A stretch of 33,023 nucleotides of DNA, taken from NCBI GenBank assembly GCA_007130605.1, contig SLSF01000231.1, forward strand, positions 1 to 33,023, read 5' to 3'. Numbering within the stretch: the first letter of the stretch is position 1; each line of letters starts with the position of its first letter. A program made the position numbers and the translations under genes. The notes under the pieces were generated by a model. It saw only the letters and a program-made list of their open reading frames with translations. It searched no databases and was not told the DNA's origin. Below, one piece after another: positions 8,968 through 17,398 of this stretch. This DNA is from Gemmatimonadota bacterium. GTDB taxonomy: Bacteria; Gemmatimonadota; Gemmatimonadetes; Longimicrobiales; Gaopeijiaceae.

Positions 8968-10296
8968 TCACTTGGAGGTGTAGTCCGACTCGCCACCCAT
9001 CTCGGCCCCGGCCAGCCTGGGGCGGAGACCCGACTGGGCGACGGGGGTGCGGACCTCGCGGACTTCTCCGGACCGCGACCGCGACGCACCCGACATGATC
9101 CGGTCGCGGTCGAGGGCGAAGACAAAGATTCCTGTGGCCACAGCACTCACCGCGGTGAGAACCGCTCCGAAGAGGAAGCCCTCCACCGCCATCTGGTCGA
9201 GCACCAGCACCGTGGCCGCCACCAGCATCACGTAGGCGAGCGAGGTGGGGAGCATCACCTTCCACCCCAGGTGCATCACCTGGTCGTAGCGGAAGCGTGG
9301 GAGCGTCCAGCGCACCCAGACGAAGACGAGGATGAAGAAGCCCGTCTTCAGGGCGAAGGCCGCCAGGGTGAGAAGCGTCTTCCAGATGGCCGGCTCCGCC
9401 GCAACGGGTTCTCCTGCCGCGGTGAAGCCCGAGATGAGCATCCCCTCGTACCAGAACATGTGGTCGCCACTCCAGAAGGGAACGCTCCATCCCCCGAGGA
9501 AGAGGGTCGCCATCAGCGCCGAGACCACGAGGATGTGGGCGTACTCCCCGATCATGAACATGGAGAACTTCATGGAGGAGTACTCGGTGTGGTAGCCGGT
9601 GACCAGCTCCGATTCCGCCTCGGGCATGTCGAAGGGGAGTCGGTTCGTCTCGGCGAAGCCGGAGATCACGAAGAGAAGGAAGGCGAGGGAGAGTGGGAAG
9701 AGGTACCAGAATCCCAGCATCTGCTGCTGCCAGACGATCTCGGTCAGCGTCACATTCCCGGCGAGGATGAAGACCGGAATCAGCGAGAGTCCCAGGGCCA
9801 CCTCGTAGCTCACCATCTGCGACGAGGAGCGAAGGGCGCCGAGGAAGGCGTACTTGTTGTTGGACGCCCATCCCGCCAGCACGGTGCCGTACACCCCGAG
9901 CGAAGAGAAGGCGAGGATGAAGAGGATCCCCACGGGAATGTCGGCGACGACCATGTCCACCACGCCCCAGGGGGTCGGAAGGGGCGCCGCGAAGGGCACC
10001 ACCCCGATAAGCACCACCGCCAGGAAGATCGAGAGCATCGGCGCGAGGATGAAGAAGGGACGATTCGCCGTGGCCGGCATCGTCTCCTCCTTCAGGAAAT
10101 TCTTGATCCCGTCGGCGATGGGCTGAAGAAGCCCGAAGGGCCCCACCCGGTTCGGCCCCAGGCGATCCTGGATGAATCCCGAAACCCGGCGCTCCAGGAG
10201 CGTCATGTACGCGACGACCAGGAGCGAAACCGAGAATACGAGAAAGACCTTGATCGAGGAGGAGATCAGGAAAGCTGTCGGAGAAAGTTCTTGCAT
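8968..10296 (-). CDS. nuoH: NADH-quinone oxidoreductase subunit H, C-terminally extended
   Basis: A 442-residue membrane subunit that forms the quinone chamber with NuoB and NuoD; E. coli NuoH has about 325. Signatures include LLERRVSGFIQDRLGPNRVGP (from residue 34) and AETNRLPFDMPEAESELVTG (215-234), which carry the conserved acidic residues of the E-channel. Two additions stand out: a loop of about 30 residues (275-303) between late helices, and, after the usual last helix (about 349-367), an extra hydrophobic segment (about 374-394) with a charged tail of nearly 50 residues. The ATG at 10296 is preceded by CGAGGA. A 100-bp gap, the largest inside nuo, precedes it. Confidence 0.96.
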   Translation of the reverse strand: MQELSPTAFLISSSIKVFLVFSVSLLVVAYMTLLERRVSGFIQDRLGPNRVGPFGLLQPIADGIKNFLKEETMPATANRPFFILAPMLSIFLAVVLIGVVPFAAPLPTPWGVVDMVVADIPVGILFILAFSSLGVYGTVLAGWASNNKYAFLGALRSSSQMVSYEVALGLSLIPVFILAGNVTLTEIVWQQQMLGFWYLFPLSLAFLLFVISGFAETNRLPFDMPEAESELVTGYHTEYSSMKFSMFMIGEYAHILVVSALMATLFLGGWSVPFWSGDHMFWYEGMLISGFTAAGEPVAAEPAIWKTLLTLAAFALKTGFFILVFVWVRWTLPRFRYDQVMHLGWKVMLPTSLAYVMLVAATVLVLDQMAVEGFLFGAVLTAVSAVATGIFVFALDRDRIMSGASRSRSGEVREVRTPVAQSGLRPRLAGAEMGGESDYTSK

Positions 10297-10329
10297 TCCT
10301 CGGGCTTCTTCACTGGTGGTCGTGTCGTG

Positions 10330-10367
10330 CCGCCGCCGGGGCGCCCATGCTTCGGGTCACGCGGCGG
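10330..10367. repeat. inverted repeat in the nuoG-nuoH gap
   Basis: CCGCCGC at 10330-10336 pairs with GCGGCGG at 10361-10367 across a 24-nt loop that itself holds a short CCC/GGG pair. No T-run follows on the minus strand, so it does not look like an intrinsic terminator. It may be an mRNA structure that separates or stabilises the two halves of the nuo transcript, or chance in a GC-rich gap. Confidence 0.3.
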
Positions 10368-10372
10368 GGCGG

Positions 10373-10400
10373 AACATAACGAAAATCTGCCGTACGTCAG
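10373..10400 (-). promoter_or_regulatory. possible internal promoter before nuoH
   Basis: On the minus strand, CTGACG (10395-10400) and TATGTT (10373-10378) are separated by 16 bp, overlapping the nuoG stop codon. This is an unusually AT-rich island for the region. It could give extra transcription of nuoH and the membrane-arm genes. The match is partial (four of six at each box). Confidence 0.33.
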
Positions 10401-12010
10401 GCCCCCGGGAGCGCAACCGGCTCATTGGCCAGCGCTCCACGGGTTCCCAGGTCCTGGTAGGTGATCCCCTGAAAGTGCGGTGTCAGCTCTCCGGCCTTGA
10501 GGAACATCTCCTCCGCCCGCTGGGGCACCGCGGTGCCTTCGAGGTGGGCGGCGAGAGCCGCCAGCACGAGCCAGCCCGGCCGCGCCGCCCCCGGCGCCTC
10601 GAGCCCCGGCCAGAAGCGCTGCACCCGCCCTTCGAAGTTGGTGAAGGTGCCCTCCTGCTCGGCGTGGGTGGCGATGGGCAGTCGGAAGTGAGCCGCCTCG
10701 GTAGCCCGGCTCGTGTACGAACCCAGGTGGATGTGGAGGGCCGCGTCGGACCCGAAGTCGGGCGCGCAATCCGGGAGCGCATCCCCCACCACCAGGAGGA
10801 TCCCGTCGAAGCCTTCCAGGCCCTCCAGTCCACCGGTGGCGTCGTCGTCGCCCACCCGCGCCATCCCCAGGAACTCGGCCCCCTTCACATTGGGGGCGAG
10901 GTCCTTTCTCCGGGTCAGCTTCGGGAAGCTCGGGAGGGGGATCTCCTCGTCGGTACGAGGAGACCGGAAGTGGATCTCTCCACCACCCAGCGCATTCACC
11001 AGGAGGCGGAGAGCCGCGAGTTCCTCGTTGGAGGAGAAGGGCGAGGCGATGGCCCGCACCGGGCGATCACCGACCTCCTCGAGCCGGGCGGTGAGGGCTT
11101 CGAGGGCCTCTGCCCAACCGGTGGCCACCCGGGAATCCTCGCGCTCGATCATGGGAGCTTCCAGGCGATCGGTCCGGTTCATCCAGTCATACCGGTGTCG
11201 CCCGTAGTCACACATCCAGTACTGGTTCACATCGAGGTTGGGCCGGGGCTTCAGCCGGTGCACCCGGTTGTCACGGGTGTGGAGGTCGATGTTGCATCCC
11301 TGCGAGCAGTTCGGGCAGATGGAGGGCGTGTGGTCGAGATCCCACGCTCGGGCCTTGTGCAGGAAGTCCTTGGAGACCAGGGCACCCACGGGGCAGATGT
11401 CGACGATGTTTCCGGCATAGGGCGACCCCTCGAGCCCCTCGTCGAAAAAGGTGTCGATGACGGAACGGTTCCCCCGCTCCACCACCGTGAGGAGAGGATC
11501 CTGTGCCGCCTCGTTCATGAAGCGGACGCAACGGGTGCACATGACGCACCGATCCCCGTAGAAGAGGATGTCCCCCCCGAAGTCGTCCCGGCCGAAGACC
11601 CGCTTGGGCTCCCGGTTTCGGCCGTGCTTGCGGCCCTCGGCGAAGACGTAGTCCTGTAGCTTGCACTCCCCGGACTGGTCGCAGATGGGACAGTCGAGGG
11701 GGTGGTTGGCCAGGTAGAACTCGAGAACGCCCTTCCGCTGGCGGAGCGCATCGTCGCTCTGCGTGTGCACCACCTGCCCGTCCTGGGCGGTGGTGATGCA
11801 GGAGGCCTGCAGCTTCGGCGCGCCCTCCACCTCGACGAGACAGAGCCGGCACTGCGCAGGCGCGGAGAGTCCCGGATGGTAGCAGTAGTGAGGGATCCGG
11901 TTGCCCAGTGCCTCGGCTGCCTCCAGGATGGTCGTCCCCTTCTCGACGGACACCTCACGACCGTCGATGGTCAGGGTCACGCGCTCGGTCTTGGTTCCGC
12001 TATCGGCCAT
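10397..12010 (-). CDS. nuoG: NADH-quinone oxidoreductase subunit G, short form with N7 ligands
   Basis: A 537-residue Fe-S subunit of the NADH-oxidising arm. Ligand sets are all readable: 2Fe-2S N1b (Cys43, 54, 57, 71), 4Fe-4S N5 with its His (His103, Cys107, 110, 116), N4 (Cys155, 158, 161, 206) and the off-path N7 cluster (Cys232, 235, 239, 267; spacing C-x2-C-x3-C-x27-C). The molybdopterin-oxidoreductase-like region that follows is only about 270 residues, against more than 600 in E. coli (about 908 in all). The ATG at 12010 begins MADSGTKTERVTLTIDGREV; longer frames upstream lack family character. It lies 55 bp after nuoF. Confidence 0.96.
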   Translation of the reverse strand: MADSGTKTERVTLTIDGREVSVEKGTTILEAAEALGNRIPHYCYHPGLSAPAQCRLCLVEVEGAPKLQASCITTAQDGQVVHTQSDDALRQRKGVLEFYLANHPLDCPICDQSGECKLQDYVFAEGRKHGRNREPKRVFGRDDFGGDILFYGDRCVMCTRCVRFMNEAAQDPLLTVVERGNRSVIDTFFDEGLEGSPYAGNIVDICPVGALVSKDFLHKARAWDLDHTPSICPNCSQGCNIDLHTRDNRVHRLKPRPNLDVNQYWMCDYGRHRYDWMNRTDRLEAPMIEREDSRVATGWAEALEALTARLEEVGDRPVRAIASPFSSNEELAALRLLVNALGGGEIHFRSPRTDEEIPLPSFPKLTRRKDLAPNVKGAEFLGMARVGDDDATGGLEGLEGFDGILLVVGDALPDCAPDFGSDAALHIHLGSYTSRATEAAHFRLPIATHAEQEGTFTNFEGRVQRFWPGLEAPGAARPGWLVLAALAAHLEGTAVPQRAEEMFLKAGELTPHFQGITYQDLGTRGALANEPVALPGA

Positions 12011-12065
12011 GTCGCCTGCGTTCCGGTGTTTCGGTGGTCGGGTATCGAGTCGTCCGGGGAGAGGG

Positions 12066-13358
12066 TCAGGCCGCGCCGACTCTCTCTCCACGGCGGATGA
12101 GTGCAAGGTAGTCGTCGCGGAACTTCTCGATTGACGAGGCCACCGGTGCGGCGGCGGAGTCCGAGAGCACGCAGATGGTGGTCCCGGTCATCTGGTCGCC
12201 CAGCTCCAGAAGGGTGTCCAGGTCCTCCTCGGTTCCCTTCCCGTTCTCGATCCGGACCAGGATCCGGGAGAGCCACTGCGTCCCCTCGCGACAGGGTGTG
12301 CACTGACCGCACGACTCGTGGGCGTAGAAGTCCACCATCCGGCGAACCTGCTTCACGATGTTGGTGGAGTCGTCCATGACGATCACCGAGGCACAGCCGA
12401 GCATCGACCCGCACTCGATGACCCCCTCGTAGTCGAGGGTGCACGACGCGCATTCTTCCGCATTCATGATGGGGACCGACGATCCCCCGGGAATGACGGC
12501 CTTCAATGTACGGCCGGGACGGAGACCGCCGCAGACGTCATTGATGAGTTCCATCATGGGAAAGCCGAGGGGAAGCTCGTAGTTGCCGGGCCTGCGCACG
12601 TGCCCGCTCACGCAGAAGAGCTTCGTGCCGGGCGACTTCTCGGTGCCCTGCTCCCGGTACCAGGCGCCGCCCCGGTTGATGATGTGGGGAACCGCGCAGA
12701 GGGTCTCCACATTGTTGATGGTGGTGGGCTGTCCGAATGCGCCGATGGCGGCGGGAAAGGGCGGCTTGACCCTGGGCAGTCCCCGGCGACCCTCCAGCGA
12801 GTTCATGAGCGCCGTCTCCTCGCCACAGATATAGGCTCCGGCACCGGCCACCACCGTCAGCTCGATATCGACGCCGGTTCCGAGAATGTTCTTCCCGATG
12901 AGGCCGGCTTCGTACGCCTCCTCCACCGCGCGGGCCAGGACCTGTGTCGCCTCGAAGAACTCCCCGCGACAGTAGATGTAGACATGCTCGGCGCGAATGG
13001 CGTGCGCGGCGATGAGGCATCCCTCGATGACCTGGTGCGGGGTCCACCGCATGAGCTCCCGGTCCTTGAAGGTCCCGGGTTCCGATTCATCGGCGTTGCA
13101 ACAGAGGTAGTGCGGCCCCTTCTTCTCCTGCGGCATGAAGGACCACTTCACCCCGGTGGGGAAACCTGCGCCCCCCCTGCCCCGGAGCCCCGAAGACTTC
13201 ACCTCTTCGATGACCTCCTCGTACGGGAGGTTGAGCGCCTTCTCCAGCGCCGTGTATCCTCCCATCTCCTTCCACCGGGCGAGGGTCCGGGTCGCCGGAT
13301 CTCCGAAGCCCCGTGAAAGGACGACCGTCTCCTTCTCGTGCGAATAGGGATATCCCAT
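12066..13358 (-). CDS. nuoF: NADH-quinone oxidoreductase subunit F (FMN, NADH site)
   Basis: A 430-residue flavoprotein subunit that binds NADH, FMN and cluster N3 at the tip of complex I. The Gly-rich FMN/NADH segment GRGGAGFPTGVKW (60-72), the NADH-side segment GAGAYICGEETALMNSLEG (172-190) and the N3 ligands ESCGQCTPC plus a later cysteine (Cys350, 353, 356, 396) are all present. The ATG at 13358 overlaps the nuoE stop by one base (TGATG), which argues for coupled translation. Identity is firm. Confidence 0.97.
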   Translation of the reverse strand: MGYPYSHEKETVVLSRGFGDPATRTLARWKEMGGYTALEKALNLPYEEVIEEVKSSGLRGRGGAGFPTGVKWSFMPQEKKGPHYLCCNADESEPGTFKDRELMRWTPHQVIEGCLIAAHAIRAEHVYIYCRGEFFEATQVLARAVEEAYEAGLIGKNILGTGVDIELTVVAGAGAYICGEETALMNSLEGRRGLPRVKPPFPAAIGAFGQPTTINNVETLCAVPHIINRGGAWYREQGTEKSPGTKLFCVSGHVRRPGNYELPLGFPMMELINDVCGGLRPGRTLKAVIPGGSSVPIMNAEECASCTLDYEGVIECGSMLGCASVIVMDDSTNIVKQVRRMVDFYAHESCGQCTPCREGTQWLSRILVRIENGKGTEEDLDTLLELGDQMTGTTICVLSDSAAAPVASSIEKFRDDYLALIRRGERVGAA

Positions 13359-14038
13359 CAGGCTCCCTCCTCCCGGAGGCGGTCCAGAAGCGCCGGAACG
13401 TCTTCGGGCTGGACATTTTCGTAGTAGCGGGAGTTGATCTGGACGGCGGTGGGAAACCCGCACGCCGCCAGGCACTCGACCTCGGTGATGGTGAAGAGGC
13501 CGTCATCGGTGGTTTCACCCATCTCGACACCGGCATGCTTCAGGAAGGCGGCCAGCACCTCGTCTCCTCCACACAGGTTGCACGAGATGTTGGTGCAGAC
13601 CTGGATGAGGAAACGACCTACCGGTGCCTTGTTGTACATGGTGTAGAAGGTGGCGACCCCGCGCACGTAGGCGTCGGACAACTCGAGCTCGGCAGCCACC
13701 TCCTTCATGGTCTCGGAGGTGAGGTGCCCCCGGATCTCCTGTGCCAGATTCAGCACGGGGATCAGCGCCCCCCTCAGGTCCGGATACCGGGACCGGATCT
13801 TGTCGAGTCGCTCCCGGTACTCGCCCTCGAAGAGCGGCGCGTCCGGGGACTTCTCGTCGAGGATGTAGGGCATGGTGGTGGAGATGGAAGGGTGTCCTCC
13901 ATCCTTCGAACGGATCCCGACGTACTCCTCCCCACGCACCTCGGCCTCGCTCAGTTCGTACTCACCCGTATTCCCGGCCCATCCCGGATTCCGGAAAGGC
14001 ACGTTCCGATCGGGTCCTCCACGCTTGGAATCACTCAC
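13358..14038 (-). CDS. nuoE: NADH-quinone oxidoreductase subunit E (2Fe-2S)
   Basis: Carries cluster N1a next to NuoF; thioredoxin-like 2Fe-2S fold. Ligands are CTNISC (Cys148, 153) and CLAAC (Cys189, 193). With a GTG start at 14038, overlapping the nuoD stop by 4 bp (GTGA), the protein has 226 residues, about 60 more than E. coli NuoE. The first 55 residues are polar and not typical of the family. An internal ATG at 13873 (MPYILDEKSP) would give a normal 171-residue protein but leave a 161-bp gap after nuoD. I favour the GTG because of the overlap, but the start is not settled. Confidence 0.93.
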   Translation of the reverse strand: MSDSKRGGPDRNVPFRNPGWAGNTGEYELSEAEVRGEEYVGIRSKDGGHPSISTTMPYILDEKSPDAPLFEGEYRERLDKIRSRYPDLRGALIPVLNLAQEIRGHLTSETMKEVAAELELSDAYVRGVATFYTMYNKAPVGRFLIQVCTNISCNLCGGDEVLAAFLKHAGVEMGETTDDGLFTITEVECLAACGFPTAVQINSRYYENVQPEDVPALLDRLREEGA

Positions 14039-15312
14039 CGGTCGATCTCCCCCAGTACGATGTCGAGGCTCGCGTTCACCATGATCACGTCGGCGAGCAG
14101 TTCACCTTCCACGAGCTTCGGGATCACCGAGAGGTTCACGAAGGAGGGGGGACGCACCCTCCACCGGATCGGCTTCGGCCCGCCATCACTCACCACGTAC
14201 ATCCCCAGTTCTCCCTTCGACCCCTCCACCGGGAAGTAGCACTCGCCGGGAGGCGCCTTGATACCGTCCATGATCTGCTTGAAGTGGTGGATCATGGACT
14301 CCATGTCGTTCATGGCGTCGGTCTTGGTGGGAAGGACCACACGCGGGTCGTCCACGTCGACGGGGCCGTCGGGAAGGCGGTCGAGGGCCTGGTGGAGGAT
14401 CCGCACGGACTGGCGCATCTCCTCCATCCGGACCATGTACCGGTCGTAGCAGTCCCCATGCTCCCCGATGGGCACCTCGAAATCGTAGGTCTCGTAGTCG
14501 TAGTAGGGGCGATCCTTGCGCACGTCGTACGGAACCCCGGACGCCCGGAGGTTCGGCCCGGAAAAGCCGTAGTTGATGGCATCCTCCCCCGAGATGGCGC
14601 CGACTCCCTGGGTCCGCCCCAGGTGGATCGAGTTGGTGGAGAGGAGGTATTCGACCTCGTCCAGGGTCTTCACGACCCCGTGGGCGAACTCTCTCACCCC
14701 CTCGGGCCATCCCTCGGGAACATCGGCCATGAGACCCCCGACCCGGGTCGCCGAGGTGGTGATCCGGGCGCCCGTGAAGGACTCGTGGAGGGAATAGACC
14801 TTTTCCCGCTCCTGGAAGGAGTAGAGGAAGGGGGTGAAGGCTCCCACATCGATGGCCCACGTTCCCAGCCAGAGGAGGTGCGAGAAGATCCGGTCCAGTT
14901 CCATCATGATGACCCGGAGCACCTTGCACCGCTCGGTGACCTCGATGCCCATGAGCTTCTCCACCGCCATCACATGGGCACAGTTGTAGATCAGGGGCGC
15001 CAGGTAGTCCATCCGATCGGTGAGCGTCACGATCTGGTTGTACGTCCGGTACTCCGCGAGTTTCTCGAAGGAGGAGTGGAGGTACCCGATGTTCGGCTCG
15101 CACCGCACCACCGTCTCGCCGTCCAGCTCGAGGATCAGCCGCAGGACCCCGTGGGTGGCGGGGTGCTGGGGGCCCACATTGATGAGCATGTTCTCGGACA
15201 GGAGGCTGGGCTCCTCGAGCTCCGTGGGCGTCATGAGCCCCTGGGCCGGCTTGAAGTCGGTCCCCAACTCGGGCGTTCGGGACACCTGGTACTCGACGGT
15301 CCGTTTGGTCAT
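14035..15312 (-). CDS. nuoD: NADH-quinone oxidoreductase subunit D
   Basis: A 425-residue 49-kDa-type subunit that builds the quinone site with NuoB. NVGPQHPATHG (45-55) holds the conserved quinone-site histidine, and Tyr91 in EYRTYNQ corresponds to the quinone-binding tyrosine. The C-terminus SLDIVLGEIDR is the family's conserved end. It is a separate gene, not fused to nuoC as in E. coli. The ATG at 15312 overlaps the nuoC stop by 4 bp (ATGA). Confidence 0.97.
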   Translation of the reverse strand: MTKRTVEYQVSRTPELGTDFKPAQGLMTPTELEEPSLLSENMLINVGPQHPATHGVLRLILELDGETVVRCEPNIGYLHSSFEKLAEYRTYNQIVTLTDRMDYLAPLIYNCAHVMAVEKLMGIEVTERCKVLRVIMMELDRIFSHLLWLGTWAIDVGAFTPFLYSFQEREKVYSLHESFTGARITTSATRVGGLMADVPEGWPEGVREFAHGVVKTLDEVEYLLSTNSIHLGRTQGVGAISGEDAINYGFSGPNLRASGVPYDVRKDRPYYDYETYDFEVPIGEHGDCYDRYMVRMEEMRQSVRILHQALDRLPDGPVDVDDPRVVLPTKTDAMNDMESMIHHFKQIMDGIKAPPGECYFPVEGSKGELGMYVVSDGGPKPIRWRVRPPSFVNLSVIPKLVEGELLADVIMVNASLDIVLGEIDR

Positions 15313-16046
15313 GGTCCTTCCTCCTTCGTTCCGTCGCCACTCTCGGCGTCGGGCTCCCGCTTCTTCACCGGCTCTCCACCCAGTTCCTGCCAGGGGACCA
15401 GCTGGGGCTCGCGGCCCGGTCCGAGCTGCGCCTCCACGTAATAGTCATCCGCATCCATCTCGAGGGCCCGTCGCGTCTGCTCCGCCCGGGAAAATCGCCC
15501 CCGGAGCGGAAAGTCCTTGCGGAGAGGGTGCCCCTCCGCATAGTTGGGCGGCATGAGGATCCGGCGGAGGTCCGGATGGTTCCGAAAGCGAACCCCGAAG
15601 AGGTCGTAGACTTCGCGCTCGAGCCAGTTCGCCGACTGCCAGAGGGAGACCACCGAGTCGATCTCCAGCGCCTCCACCGGGAGTTCCACCTTGATCCGGA
15701 GGGCCCTTCGGAAGGGGATGGAGTAGAGCTGATAGACCACCTGGATGGGCCGATCCCCCCCGTAGTCCACGGCGGTGACGTCGGAGAGGTAGTTGAAGCT
15801 CTGGTCCGGATCATCCTTCAGCCACTCGAGGATCTCCAGGCTGCGCTCGGCTTCCACATAGACGATGTGTTCGTCCCCCGCCGACACCTCGTGCCGAAGG
15901 ATCGCGTCGCCGAATCGTGCGCCGAGGGGATCGATGGAGGGATGGGTCTTCTCGATCCCCTCGGGCATCCGGGCTGAAGATGCGTCGATCTCGGTCCCCT
16001 CGCCTTCGATGCCCTCGAAGGCGGAAGGCTGGCTTTCGTCCGTCAT
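15309..16046 (-). CDS. nuoC: NADH-quinone oxidoreductase subunit C
   Basis: A 245-residue 30-kDa-type subunit of the hydrophilic arm. The signature LEREVYDLFGVRF (142-154) and HPLRKDFPL (173-181) identify it. It has an acidic N-terminal extension of about 35 residues and a charged C-terminal tail. The ATG at 16046 is 88 bp after nuoB; earlier in-frame codons read through that gap as low-complexity Arg/Pro sequence and were rejected. The 88-bp gap shows no clear promoter. Confidence 0.95.
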   Translation of the reverse strand: MTDESQPSAFEGIEGEGTEIDASSARMPEGIEKTHPSIDPLGARFGDAILRHEVSAGDEHIVYVEAERSLEILEWLKDDPDQSFNYLSDVTAVDYGGDRPIQVVYQLYSIPFRRALRIKVELPVEALEIDSVVSLWQSANWLEREVYDLFGVRFRNHPDLRRILMPPNYAEGHPLRKDFPLRGRFSRAEQTRRALEMDADDYYVEAQLGPGREPQLVPWQELGGEPVKKREPDAESGDGTKEEGP

Positions 16047-16134
16047 CCGGATCTCCTCTGGGTGTGCCGAGGCTGGAGGGGCCAGGCGGCGACAAAGGGT
16101 GCGGGCGGGCCGTGGACGGAGTGGAAGGTGGCAG

Positions 16135-16815
16135 TCACGGCAGGCGGTCCCCGGGGCGCTCCCTGCGGGAGGCCGGCACGAGGCCACTGGTCCGGTTCTG
16201 TCGAGTCGAGTTCCCGAAGGGGCCGGAGAGCGCCGCCACCTTGAACTCGTCGGCGTGGGGCCGCCCCACCTCGTCCGGGGACTCGGCACGATGCTCCGAA
16301 TGGCGACCCAGCGTCTCTCCCCGGATCTTCTCCTGGATCATCATGAGGCCGTAGATCAGCCCCTCGGGACGGGGCGGACACCCCGGCACATAGACGTCCA
16401 CCGGGATGATGGTGTCGATGCCCTGGACCATGGAGTAGGCGTCGAAGACCCCTCCCGACGAGGCACACGCTCCCATGGAGACCGACCACTTGGGCTGTGG
16501 CATCTGGTCCCAGATCCGGCGAAGCACCGGGGCGAGCTTGTACGGCACCCGACCGGCACAGATGAGAACATCCGCCTGGCGCGGCGAGAAGGACATCCGC
16601 TCCATGCCGAAGCGTGCCAGGTCGTTCTTCGTGGCCGCCGAAGCCATCATCTCGATGGCGCAGCACGCGGTTCCGAAGGGCATGGGCCAGAGGGAGTTCC
16701 GCCGAGCCCAGTTGATTACGAAGTCGACCTTCGTGGTCAGGAAGGTGGGGGTTCCGGAGCCAAAGATTCCGCCCGGAAGCCCGCTTCCCGCCTTTTCAAT
16801 CGAGGAGTCACTCAT
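16135..16815 (-). CDS. nuoB: NADH-quinone oxidoreductase subunit B (cluster N2)
   Basis: A 226-residue PSST-type subunit holding cluster N2, the last electron carrier before quinone. The four ligands are the tandem Cys51-Cys52 ([11 protein letters not shown]), Cys117 ([10 protein letters not shown]) and Cys146 (VPGCPPRPE). The ATG at 16815 overlaps the nuoA stop by 4 bp (ATGA); I preferred it to an in-frame ATG at 16842 inside nuoA. The last 45 residues after the conserved domain are polar and poorly conserved. Confidence 0.96.
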   Translation of the reverse strand: MSDSSIEKAGSGLPGGIFGSGTPTFLTTKVDFVINWARRNSLWPMPFGTACCAIEMMASAATKNDLARFGMERMSFSPRQADVLICAGRVPYKLAPVLRRIWDQMPQPKWSVSMGACASSGGVFDAYSMVQGIDTIIPVDVYVPGCPPRPEGLIYGLMMIQEKIRGETLGRHSEHRAESPDEVGRPHADEFKVAALSGPFGNSTRQNRTSGLVPASRRERPGDRLP

Positions 16816-17168
16816 TCCCAGTCCAGCCCTCCCTTCTGCCATTCATAGACGAACCCCACCACCAGGACCATGACGAAGATGGACATGGCGATGAAGCCCT
16901 CCCAGCCCAGGTATCGCATCTCGACGGCCCAGGGGATGAGGAAAATGGCTTCCAGATCGAAGATGATGAAGCTGATGGCCACCATGTAGAACTTCACCGA
17001 GAAACGGGCCCGGGTGTCCCCGAGGGGAATCATCCCGGACTCGTACGGCATGTCCTTCTCCGGCGTCGGTCGCCTCGGGTTCAGGATGTGGGAGGCGACC
17101 GCCATGCCGATGGCGTTCACGACCGACACACCGAAGAGCATGAGAATGGGCAGGTAGGACGACGACAT
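16812..17168 (-). CDS. nuoA: NADH-quinone oxidoreductase subunit A
   Basis: A 118-residue, three-helix membrane subunit of complex I and first gene of the operon. The segment around [20 protein letters not shown] (from residue 42) is the long loop that closes over the quinone channel, followed by [14 protein letters not shown] with its conserved Asp/Glu pair. The ATG at 17168 gives the usual N-terminus. Its Shine-Dalgarno match (GGGG) is weak. An in-frame start at 17246 lies upstream of the predicted transcript start and was rejected. Confidence 0.96.
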   Translation of the reverse strand: MSSSYLPILMLFGVSVVNAIGMAVASHILNPRRPTPEKDMPYESGMIPLGDTRARFSVKFYMVAISFIIFDLEAIFLIPWAVEMRYLGWEGFIAMSIFVMVLVVGFVYEWQKGGLDWE

Positions 17169-17188
17169 GTGGCCCCGGCGAAAACGTT

Positions 17189-17204
17189 TGTGAAATCGGT
17201 CACG
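17189..17204. promoter_or_regulatory. CRP-like palindrome in the nuoA leader
   Basis: TGTGA-N6-TCACG (17189-17204) matches the CRP half-sites TGTGA/TCACA at nine of ten positions. It lies just downstream of the predicted nuo transcript start, a position where binding would normally repress. It is followed by CACGTG (17201-17206). No CRP/FNR-family gene is in the window, so the regulator is inferred. Confidence 0.4.
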
Positions 17205-17216
17205 TGTTAGGGGCAA

Positions 17217-17246
17217 AATGTACCCGCGTACCGCGACGAGTGTCAA
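17217..17246 (-). promoter_or_regulatory. promoter of the nuo operon
   Basis: On the minus strand, a perfect -35 TTGACA (17241-17246) and a -10 TACATT (17217-17222) are separated by 18 bp. Predicted transcript start is near 17210, about 42 nt before the nuoA ATG. It is the best sigma-70-type match in the 230-bp gap and points towards nuo. Confidence 0.7.
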
Positions 17247-17296
17247 CCCGAGGCCTCCCCTGATTTCGGGTTCTATTCGCCCGGAGTCACCCTGGA

Positions 17297-17325
17297 TTGC
17301 CCCCTCCGTGATTCCTCCCTATACT
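17297..17325 (+). promoter_or_regulatory. promoter of dcd
   Basis: TTGCCC (17297-17302) and TATACT (17320-17325) with a 17-bp spacer face dcd; the predicted start is near 17332, about 67 nt before the ATG. An inverted repeat CACCCT-CCCG-AGGGTG (17327-17342) covers the expected start point and could be an operator or a 5'-end hairpin. Confidence 0.65.
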
Positions 17326-17398
17326 CCACCCTCCCGAGGGTGGCACTTCAGCCCCGTCACGGGAAATCGTCCTTCTGCACCAGACCCCACCGAAGCCC

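Noticed and set aside
13358-15312. NuoC and NuoD not fused and NuoE longer than in E. coli, taken as possible gene damage
   Set aside because: Separate nuoC and nuoD are the common bacterial arrangement, and all NuoE cluster ligands are intact; only its start codon is uncertain.
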